Source: Dehalococcoidia bacterium
GTDB taxonomy: Bacteria; Chloroflexota; Dehalococcoidia; Lucifugimonadales; Lucifugimonadaceae
Direction of reading: 5' to 3'
DNA length: 5,153 nt
Assembly: GCA_028278465.1 (NCBI GenBank)
Contig: JANQEF010000046.1
Span: 1-5,153 of the forward strand
The translations under genes were made by a program, and so were the position numbers. Shown in pieces: positions 1-4,652 of the stretch; position 1 is the stretch's first letter, and every line of letters begins with the position of its first letter. Below the pieces are notes generated by a model, which was not told where the DNA came from, did not search any database, and was given only the letters and a program-made list of their open reading frames with translations.

Positions 1-878
1 CGGTAGCGGGAGATGACGTGGTCGGTCCCGGGCTCAGCGTCTTCGAAGACCCCCAGCAGATACGGGCGCAGCTCCGGGAACAGCGGCACCAGCCGTGACT
101 CTCCGCCTTCGTGATGCTCGGTCTTCGGGCTCGGCACTCTGATGCGCTTCCCCTCCCAGTCGATGTCGGACCAGCAAAGGGCCAGATGCTCCGAAGGGCA
201 GCGAAGCCCGCCGAAGCGGCTCAGAGCGAACAGGAGCCGCCACTGCGCGTCCGGGCATGCCTCCAGGACCTTGGCCGCTTCCTCCCGCGTCACGAAGTAG
301 AACCGCGATGCCTTCGCCTTGACGGCGACCTTGAGGTCGGCGAAGGGGTTCGTCGGGATCAGACCCTTGCGCACCGCCGCGGTGAAGAACTGCTTCGAGA
401 TCCCGCACCGCCGGCGGACGGTGTTCTCGGAGAGGCCCGCATCGAGGAGGCTGAGCCGCCATTCGTCCGCGTCGCCGGGGGTGATGTCGCGCAGCAGCCT
501 GTCGGCACCGAAGTGATCCAGCAGGTTCCGCTTCGTGTGGCCATACACAGTCGCGGTGGAACCCTTCACGTCCGAGCGCCGGTCGATGTAGGCAGTGAGG
601 AACGGGCCGAGAGCAGTCTGGTCCCTCGGAGGGATCAGTCCGACGCCCGCCAGCTACGCGGCCATCCCATCGTCCAGGTCCGCGACCCACCTTGAGGTCT
701 CATCGTCTGCGGCGTGCCCTGTGATGACGGAGGAGACGAGCTGCTCGACCCGGGTCCGGATCGAGTCGGCCGCCTTCCGGCTGACCTTCCCGAGCCGGAT
801 CGTCCGGCGCTTCGTGTACGGGCCCAGGCTGAACTGGATCGCCTTCCGTCCGTTGGGGTACTTGATGATGCTCGCCAT
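1..878 (-). pseudogene. Tyrosine-type site-specific integrase, interrupted by in-frame TAG, cut at the window edge
   Basis: Tyrosine recombinases cut and rejoin DNA at attachment sites to insert or excise an element. The ATG at 878 is preceded by AGGT at 887-884 and lies 3 nt after the XRE stop. Residues 1-74 (MASIIKYPNGRK...) form the N-terminal arm-binding region. Codon 75 is TAG (656-654). The same frame then stays open to the window edge for 217 more codons and reads as integrase: a SAM-like core-binding domain at about residues 87-180 (TATVYGHTKRNLLDHFGAD, then SENTVRRRCGISKQFF) and the start of the catalytic domain from about 195. The first catalytic Arg is R226 in GGLRCPSEHLAL, and the beta-hairpin Lys is K252 in PSPKTEHH. 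The second catalytic box (HxxR) and the tyrosine lie beyond position 1. The half after the stop contains no ATG; the nearest GTG is codon 104 (569-567). It is either a nonsense pseudogene, a sequencing or assembly error, or a stop that is read through. The family assignment is firm; the functional state is unknown. Confidence 0.88.
654..656 (-). other. In-frame amber (TAG) codon within the integrase frame
   Basis: The frame reads DDGMAA, then TAG, then LAGVGLIPPR. From memory, related integrases carry a run like LDDxLxxKLAAVGL here, so the stop sits where a Lys codon is usual, and a single A-to-T change (AAG to TAG) would explain it. The frame is preserved on both sides and no indel is needed. 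Confidence 0.85.
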
Positions 879-881
879 TGG

Positions 882-1088
882 CTACCTGCTCTTCCAGTGA
901 ACCTCGACGCCGAGGTATGACGCCAGCACATCGGCCTTATCCAGGCGGAGGCTCCGCTCTCCTCGCTTGAACCGCAGAATCGACGCCCGGGTGACTCCCG
1001 TGGCTCGCTCGATTTCCAGGTAGCTCATGCCGCTGGCGGTGATGGCCTTCCGTAGCGCATCACCCATGCTCTTCGCCCGCGTCTTCAT
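882..1088 (-). CDS. XRE (Cro/CI) family HTH transcriptional regulator, 68 aa
   Basis: This is a small single-domain DNA-binding protein, probably the element's repressor or operon regulator. The helix-turn-helix spans about residues 10-60: DALRKAITASGMSYLEIER, then the turn and recognition helix TGVTRASILRFKRGERSL, then LRLDKADVLASYLGVEV. The short basic tail ends WKSR and a TAG stop. ATG at 1088 is chosen because it gives MKTRAKSMGDALRK. TTG at 1097 and ATG at 1067 are alternatives in the same frame. None has a strong ribosome-binding site, and the start overlaps the end of the replication-like gene by 29 nt (8 nt if 1067 is used), which suggests translational coupling. The stop is 3 nt before the integrase ATG and in the same frame. 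A near-palindrome just upstream of the start may be its operator. The fold is clear; the regulatory role is inferred from context. Confidence 0.87.
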   Translation of the reverse strand: MKTRAKSMGDALRKAITASGMSYLEIERATGVTRASILRFKRGERSLRLDKADVLASYLGVEVHWKSR

Positions 1089-2310
1089 CGGTGCCAATTG
1101 TCACATCTCGTTCGTTCGTGTCAACGCTCGATTCAGGAACATCCGGAAGATCGCGCTCCCTTTCGCCGTTCGAGAGGAGTCGAACGGGTCGATCATGCAG
1201 GATTCTCGCGACGGCCGGATGCCGTGGCTCCCGCTCCCGTTTCGTGAGGACCATTCGATCGATCCTCGAGGTGGATGCATCAGCAAGAGCCTGCTCGACG
1301 AGATCACTCAGATCGCCGTCGCTGAGGCTCGCGATGAACTCCCTGCGCGCGTGAAGTTGCCTCTGTGCGTCGGCCTCTCCAGATACGCGTGATGCGGCTG
1401 AGTCCTGCTCCTGCTGCTCCAGCGCCCGCAGACGAGCGACTTCCTTCCGCCGAGACTCGCTGATGGGCTGCACTGGGAGCGGCCAGTTCCCTTCCAGCGC
1501 CCTCCGGACGAATCCTGCGACGTTGACGATATTCTCACGGCGCTGCGCTTCGGCGATCCACGCGGCGATCTTCTCCGCTGCGTGTTTCGACGCGAGTTCG
1601 CGCGCATCAGATTCGTTCGTTCCAATCCCCATCAGGAGATCGAAGCCGGCATCAGCAGCATCCGCCGCAGAACCGCCGTCGTCATCGTTCGCCGGCGTGC
1701 TGCTGTTGCTAGGAGGGGATGAATGTAGGGAATGTGAGGAGGCCGAGGCTGTCCGGGGCGGGTGGCGTGAGGGCCCGGAGTACGGGCGTTGGTGTCCACC
1801 TATATGGGCAGGGCTCTTGGAGTCCGCTGGTTCACCCGGCGGCTGGGGCACTCCTAGGGGGACATCTTGTCCTCCTATGGCGGCGCGGATCCTGCCAGAA
1901 TCAGCTGGGGTCCATCGCCCGTCTAATCCGCTGCCGCGACATTCACCTGGCGGCGCTGAAAAGGCGTCGAGTTGTCCAGGCCACGCGGGTAGTCCATAGA
2001 CATTGCCAAGGTAGATAGTGCCCCAGGCGTGGTCGATTCGCCGGCCCCAGGAGAGAACCACAAGAACCCCCGACCTCTCAAGATCCCTGCGAAAACGTCT
2101 CACCGACCGCCGGTTGAAGTGAATTGCGTCGGCCAATTGCGGGTTCGTTCGAATGCCGCCGAGTAGAGGCTCATCCTCAGTGTGGGGTTGCTCGCACGCA
2201 TTGGCAATCTCCTGCAGCATGTTCCACGCCCCACCGCGGATAGGCTTGGCGGCGGCCTGGTTCGCATCGACGATCCAGGCCGGAATCTCGTTGTGCCACC
2301 GGACCGTCAC
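1060..2310 (-). CDS. Replication-initiator-like protein with winged-helix N-terminus, 416 aa
   Basis: It probably binds DNA and starts replication of the element, or regulates it. The N-terminal part (about residues 20-105) looks like a winged helix: AWNMLQEIANAC, then NPQLADAIHFNRRSVRRFRRDLERSGVL as helix-turn-helix, then a strand ending GTIYLGNVYGLP. A low-complexity Pro/Ser/Gly linker follows at about 115-215, ending in an acidic patch (NDDDGG). A helical domain at about 222-279 (FDLLMGIG, SDARELASKHAAEKIAAWI, VAGFVRRALEGNWPLP) resembles the C-terminal domain seen in phage and plasmid replication proteins. The remainder (280-416) is charged and helical, with no recognised motif. The start is GTG at 2310, overlapping the previous stop as GTGA, with a GAGG about 10 nt upstream. 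The linker DNA holds the TAGGNGGACA repeats. The family call rests on remembered patterns; a purely transcriptional role is possible. Confidence 0.66.
   Translation of the reverse strand: MTVRWHNEIPAWIVDANQAAAKPIRGGAWNMLQEIANACEQPHTEDEPLLGGIRTNPQLADAIHFNRRSVRRFRRDLERSGVLVVLSWGRRIDHAWGTIYLGNVYGLPAWPGQLDAFSAPPGECRGSGLDGRWTPADSGRIRAAIGGQDVPLGVPQPPGEPADSKSPAHIGGHQRPYSGPSRHPPRTASASSHSLHSSPPSNSSTPANDDDGGSAADAADAGFDLLMGIGTNESDARELASKHAAEKIAAWIAEAQRRENIVNVAGFVRRALEGNWPLPVQPISESRRKEVARLRALEQQEQDSAASRVSGEADAQRQLHARREFIASLSDGDLSDLVEQALADASTSRIDRMVLTKREREPRHPAVARILHDRPVRLLSNGERERDLPDVPESSVDTNERDVTIGTDEDAGEEHG
1092..1103. promoter_or_regulatory. 12-bp near-palindrome by the XRE start, possible operator
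   Basis: TGCCAATTGTCA is a palindrome with one mismatched pair, centred on CAATTG, and ends 3 nt before the regulator's ATG. XRE regulators commonly bind such dyads near their own gene. It lies inside the 3' part of the upstream replication-like gene, so it could also be chance. Confidence 0.28.
1793..1879. repeat. Iteron-like TAGGNGGACA repeats, possible internal origin
   Basis: The decamer TAGGNGGACA occurs three times: minus strand 1877-1868 (N = A), plus strand 1855-1864 (N = G) and minus strand 1802-1793 (N = T). The first two face each other across TCT (1865-1867) and form a dyad with 12-nt arms (1853-1864 and 1868-1879) matching at 10 of 12 positions. A weaker relative, TAGGAGGGGA, lies at 1710-1719 on the plus strand. 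The repeats fall in the linker-coding part of the replication-like gene and do not share one reading frame and orientation, so they are not simply a protein repeat. Two copies give Ile-Gly-Gly with ATA codons, and the third uses CTA for Leu, unusual in such GC-rich DNA. An origin or autoregulatory site is inferred by analogy with the lambda O gene. Confidence 0.45.
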
Positions 2311-2528
2311 TGATCGCCGGCCTCAGCCATCCGTTCTCTGATGAACCTATGGATCTCAGCAGTCGAGATCAGCACTCGCCGGCCGACAGTGAAGCTACGA
2401 AGCTGGCCTGACTCACGGAGAGTCGCGATCGTCCTTGGTGAGACACCGAGCGCCAGCGCTGCGTCTGTCACTCGAAGGGCGAAACGCGGCACGTCGCGGC
2501 GTGGATCGTGGCGCTGGGATTCAGGCAT
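2307..2528 (-). CDS. Excisionase/MerR-type HTH protein, 73 aa
   Basis: This is a small DNA-binding protein of the helix-turn-helix_17 (excisionase) type, likely a recombination directionality factor or regulator of the element. A basic N-terminal tail (MPESQRHDPRRDV) precedes the domain at about residues 17-68: VTDAALALGVSPRTIATLRESG forms the HTH, QLRSFTVGRRVLIS the wing with its characteristic GRR, and TAEIHRFIRERM the closing helix. ATG at 2528 has a good ribosome-binding site, AGGAG at 2540-2536 with 7-nt spacing, inside the end of the preceding gene. The start overlaps that gene by 8 nt, and the stop overlaps the next start by 4 nt, which makes translational coupling likely. Whether it acts on the integrase, the origin or a promoter cannot be told from sequence. 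Confidence 0.87.
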   Translation of the reverse strand: MPESQRHDPRRDVPRFALRVTDAALALGVSPRTIATLRESGQLRSFTVGRRVLISTAEIHRFIRERMAEAGDQ

Positions 2529-2727
2529 TCTCGATCTCCTCGCCGTTGGCGCGCGCGATCAGCGCTCGTTCAACGGCTTGAACGTCGAACAGGAGACGCC
2601 GTCCCGCCTTGAGCGAAGGGATTCGCCCTGCCTCAGCCTCGGCCTCAAGCCACTGCCGCGTCAGGCCGTAAGGTCTCAGCCTCTGGGCGAGCGTCCGCAG
2701 TGTGCACAGTTGCGACTCCACGGCCAC
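2521..2727 (-). CDS. Second excisionase-like HTH protein, 68 aa
   Basis: A short protein with an excisionase-like winged helix: TLRTLAQRLRPYGLTRQWLEAEAE forms the first helices (about residues 9-32), AGRIPSLKAGRRLLFD the wing with GRR (33-48), and VQAVERALIARANG the final helix. It is related in layout to its downstream neighbour but not a recent duplicate, since little sequence is shared beyond the GRR wing. The start is GTG at 2727. No strong ribosome-binding site precedes it, and one arm of an inverted repeat ends 1 nt upstream, so translation may depend on local RNA structure. Its last codons contain the ribosome-binding site of the next gene. The role is probably excision control or regulation; the exact target is unknown. 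Confidence 0.82.
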   Translation of the reverse strand: MAVESQLCTLRTLAQRLRPYGLTRQWLEAEAEAGRIPSLKAGRRLLFDVQAVERALIARANGEEIENA

Positions 2728-2728
2728 A

Positions 2729-2767
2729 TTCTGCGCAGGGTGCTGCGGATCAAACAGGGGCGCAGAA
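2729..2767. repeat. Inverted repeat in the 45-nt gap before the HTH pair
   Basis: Perfect 8-bp arms TTCTGCGC (2729-2736) and GCGCAGAA (2760-2767) are separated by 23 nt. They fill almost the whole gap between the stop of the 316-aa gene and the GTG start at 2727. In the transcript the second arm would sit against that start and could limit ribosome access; as DNA it could be a protein-binding site. There is no T-run, so it is not a typical terminator. Confidence 0.4.
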
Positions 2768-2772
2768 GCGGG

Positions 2773-3723
2773 TCATCTGCGGATTCGTGCAGATTCTGGA
2801 GGAACTAAGCGGTAACAGCCCTTCTCCGCCCGCTGGATCATCGTTCCCCAGGCAGCGTGCATCACGTACCCGCCTCCCTTCCTCCGCCTCCGAAACGTCG
2901 TCCGCAGCTCGAATCGTTCGCTGGACGATCCCATCAGCTCCCCAATGGTCTCCTGTGAGAGCGAGTGGTTGCCGCGCTCCCATGCCTCCCAGAGTACCTT
3001 CACGCTCTGAGCCTGATTGCCCTTCGAGAATGTGTACTGCGTCCCGAACCAGTCAACTGATGTGAAGTCAGACGAGTGGCTTGGCAATCGACGACTGCTT
3101 CCCCTCTCAGATGACCTCCGGAACGCCTCGTGATGCTCCACGGCGACGGCTATCGAGTTCAGCAAAAACGCCTCTTGGTGCCATGCCGTGACTCTCGACC
3201 ATGCCGCTCGGCGACCGTCGTACTCAACCTTCGAGTCGGAAGGAGGATCCCAGGACCAGCCAAGTCCCAGTTCGGAGCCGTCGAAGTCGCGGCAGAGTGT
3301 CAGCGCCGAGAGCAAGCCGATTCGGCTGAAATCCTCGCGTCCGAAGTCGTAGTACCTATCCCTGCCGCGCTCCTTGAATCGGTGAAGGGCCGCCGTCCAG
3401 CCGTTCATCAGACGGCGGCACGTCGGTCCGCAGATTCGGGTGAACCTGGCCTCGTCGTCGAAGACGTACTCGCTCGGCAGGAGTGCCCCGGTCTTCGGAT
3501 CCGCGATCTCTCTGATCACCAGGACTGGTTGTTTCTCTCTCAGCTCGGGATATCGGTCCGGATCCGTGGTGACGCGAACGGCCTGACAGGCAGGGAGTGT
3601 CAGTAGCCAGGCAGCCGCATCTCGCCACTGGTCAACGTCAGCTTTGATTAGCTTCACGAACTGCAGTCCCAGTCGGCGCAGCTTCTCGCCAGGATCGACA
3701 TCAGACTCGGGAGAAGTGCTCAT
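2773..3723 (-). CDS. Unrecognised 316-aa protein with possible C-terminal DNA-binding domain
   Basis: I do not recognise a named family. The first gene of the operon starts at ATG 3723 with a good ribosome-binding site (GGAAGGTGG, 3736-3728). It is predicted cytoplasmic, with no signal peptide or membrane segment. Residues 11-45 look helical (EKLRRLGLQFVKLIKADV). Residues 46-75 are mixed, with a strand at PVLVIREI. An acidic and aromatic middle (RYYDFGREDF at 123-132; DFDGSELGLGWSWDPP at 147-161) follows. A Ser/Arg-rich stretch (203-218) separates this from a compact C-terminal segment at 223-308: DWFGTQYTFS, QAQSVKVLWEAWERGN, LSQETIGELM, a basic patch FRRRRKGGG, then HAAWGTMIQRAEKGCYRLVPP. 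That last segment has a winged-helix-like layout and resembles, from memory, the ends of hypothetical proteins in planctomycete genomes. The position at the head of a replication and integration operon suggests regulation, host takeover or replication, but nothing decides between them. Confidence 0.8.
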   Translation of the reverse strand: MSTSPESDVDPGEKLRRLGLQFVKLIKADVDQWRDAAAWLLTLPACQAVRVTTDPDRYPELREKQPVLVIREIADPKTGALLPSEYVFDDEARFTRICGPTCRRLMNGWTAALHRFKERGRDRYYDFGREDFSRIGLLSALTLCRDFDGSELGLGWSWDPPSDSKVEYDGRRAAWSRVTAWHQEAFLLNSIAVAVEHHEAFRRSSERGSSRRLPSHSSDFTSVDWFGTQYTFSKGNQAQSVKVLWEAWERGNHSLSQETIGELMGSSSERFELRTTFRRRRKGGGYVMHAAWGTMIQRAEKGCYRLVPPESARIRR

Positions 3724-3727
3724 GCAC

Positions 3728-3736
3728 CCACCTTCC
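3728..3736 (-). promoter_or_regulatory. Ribosome-binding site of the 316-aa gene
   Basis: GGAAGGTGG on the minus strand lies 4 nt from the ATG at 3723 when counted from its last base, with the GGAAGG core 7 nt away. It is the strongest site in the window and supports the choice of this start. Confidence 0.6.
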
Positions 3737-3832
3737 CGGGCCGTGCGGGCGAGGTCGTGGAGACGGATGCGGAATCACGACCGCCGCCCGCAGCATACGC
3801 CGGTGATCTGCCGGCCGCCCGGTCCGCACATT

Positions 3833-4126
3833 CTAGCGGAACGGCTTTCGCGGCAGAGACGGCCCCTGAGGTGCCGCAATCAGCTCCGACGGATTGTCGT
3901 GAAGCCCACTCTTCAGCGCGAGGCGATAGACCAACTCTCGCTTAACGGCCGGCATCCCGTATCGCTCTGGGCCCTTCGCTGTGGTACCAAGCAGGCGACG
4001 AATCTCATCGAGTGTCAGAGCCCGCCTGTCATGGCGACGGTCAGTCCGGGTGTTCAGGGCTTTCAAGTGCTCAATGGGCGACTGCGACGCGCGTCCATCA
4101 CCGCCACGGCCTGGCTGAGCCCGGAT
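3833..4126 (-). pseudogene. Decayed fragment of a second tyrosine integrase
   Basis: The open frame runs from a TGA at 4129-4127 to a TAG at 3835-3833. Only its middle reads as integrase: DGRASQSPIEHLKALN (to about 4100), then TRTDRRHDRRALTLDEIRRL, then GPERYGMPAVKRELVYRLAL and KSGL ending at 3902. This matches, from memory, the junction of core-binding and catalytic domains in a common planctomycete integrase family (NPLxHLxxLN, RRHDRRALT, GPER, YRLAxETGLR). It is a different family from the integrase at the left edge. Where the family has GLR, with the first catalytic Arg, this frame has GLH (CAC), and the next residues no longer fit. No HxxR box or tyrosine follows, and no clear N-terminal half is found upstream. 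TTG at 4066 could start a 77-aa peptide, but a functional product is unlikely. Confidence 0.66.
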
Positions 4127-4408
4127 TCACCCTCGACACCTGCGGACGGGTTGCTGCGCTGGAGTGACGCCGGGAGGATTGCCGGAGTCAGGTTGACAGG
4201 CCACGCTCAGGCGGCCGGAGGATCTGTGAATCGTCGCCCGGGCCGTGTCGATCTCGCGAGAGGTCAGCACCGCCGTCGTCGAGCCACAATATCGGACCGA
4301 GGATCAGCCCACCTGATCGCGCTGCACTGCGCATGATCATCGCAGTCACGCCGGCACTGCGCGACGCCCGCCCCGAGCGCCGTTGATTACCTGCGCTAAG
4401 AAGTGACG

Positions 4409-4442
4409 ACCGCCCGGGCCCGGGGGCGGTTCAGCTAAACCG
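4409..4442. repeat. Two overlapping G+C-rich hairpins
   Basis: The first stem pairs ACCGCCC (4409-4415) with GGGCGGT (4424-4430) around an 8-nt loop. The second pairs CGGTT (4427-4431) with AACCG (4438-4442) around a 6-nt loop, so they share bases and would compete. There is no T-run and no gene ending here to be terminated; both neighbouring transcripts lead away from it. It could be an attachment or protein-binding site, or chance in GC-rich DNA. Confidence 0.35.
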
Positions 4443-4641
4443 GTCATTTCGGGCACCCGATACGTCCTCGTGTCAGGTTCGGAAACGCGCTCCAGGTGCT
4501 CTACGACAGGAGTCCGGCGAGTGGCGTCCGAACTCGACAGCGTGATGTGCCGCGCGGCGGGCTTCCCAATCCGCATCGGAGACGCCGAGGCGAGAGGGAG
4601 GATCACCCCCGCCGTGGGGGAATGGGTCGGGATCGCGAAAC

Positions 4642-4646
4642 GAGGT
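4642..4646 (+). promoter_or_regulatory. Ribosome-binding site of the Sel1 lipoprotein
   Basis: GAGGT lies 6 nt before the ATG at 4653. It decides the start, since the frame is open further upstream, with another ATG at 4545 that lacks such a site. Confidence 0.6.
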
Positions 4647-4652
4647 CGAATC

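Larger units (their letters stand above)
1..3723 (-). mobile_element. Part of a small integrative element (control, replication and integrase operon)
   Basis: Six genes run in one direction on the minus strand: an unknown 316-aa protein, two excisionase-like HTH proteins, a replication-initiator-like protein, an XRE regulator and a tyrosine integrase. Overlaps of 8, 4 and 29 nt and a gap of 3 nt argue for one transcript. Integrase plus excisionase-like proteins plus a repressor is a typical integrative-element module. No capsid, terminase, tail, relaxase or type IV secretion gene is visible. The element continues past the left edge, because the integrase is cut there. The right end is not fixed; it may extend beyond 3723 into the gene-poor region before 4653. 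That this is an integrated element is an inference from gene content; no attachment repeats could be seen. Confidence 0.65.
4127..4652. other. Gene-free stretch between element and host gene
   Basis: No convincing gene, RNA or transposon end was recognised in these 526 bases. The plus-strand frame of the lipoprotein stays open upstream to 4407, but no ribosome-binding site or family resemblance supports an earlier start. Open minus-strand frames here have compositions typical of GC-rich noncoding shadows. It contains the hairpins at 4409-4442 and a small CCCCC/GGGGG stem at 4606-4620. It probably carries the lipoprotein promoter and possibly the element's right junction. Confidence 0.5.

Noticed and set aside
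654..656. Global reassignment of TAG to an amino acid.
   Set aside because: About 870 codons in the four TGA-ended genes contain no in-frame TAG, which would be unlikely under a TAG-sense code.
34..690. Long minus-strand open frame rich in Arg, Gly and Pro over the integrase.
   Set aside because: It is out of frame with the clear integrase translation, and its composition is that of a GC-rich shadow.
1107..1120. TTCGTTCG repeats here and near 1612 and 2144.
   Set aside because: They are scattered, short, and explained by Thr-Asn-Glu or Thr-Asn codons in the coding frame.
3799..3815. GCCGG/CCGGC inverted repeat with 7-nt spacer upstream of the operon.
   Set aside because: Five-bp GC-only arms are common by chance in this DNA.
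3830..3835. TAGAAT on the minus strand as a -10 box for the operon.
   Set aside because: There is no acceptable -35 at 16-18 nt; one hexamer with a single mismatch is not enough.
3644..4336. 230-codon plus-strand open frame across the gene-poor region.
   Set aside because: It runs antisense to the start of the 316-aa gene and to the integrase fragment, shows no domain pattern and has no good start site.
4606..4620. CCCCC/GGGGG stem before the lipoprotein start.
   Set aside because: It is a short 5-bp stem without other support, and too weak to call a riboswitch or terminator.
4545..4652. Extended lipoprotein start at ATG 4545.
   Set aside because: It would bury the signal sequence behind 36 extra residues, and 4653 has the GAGGT site.
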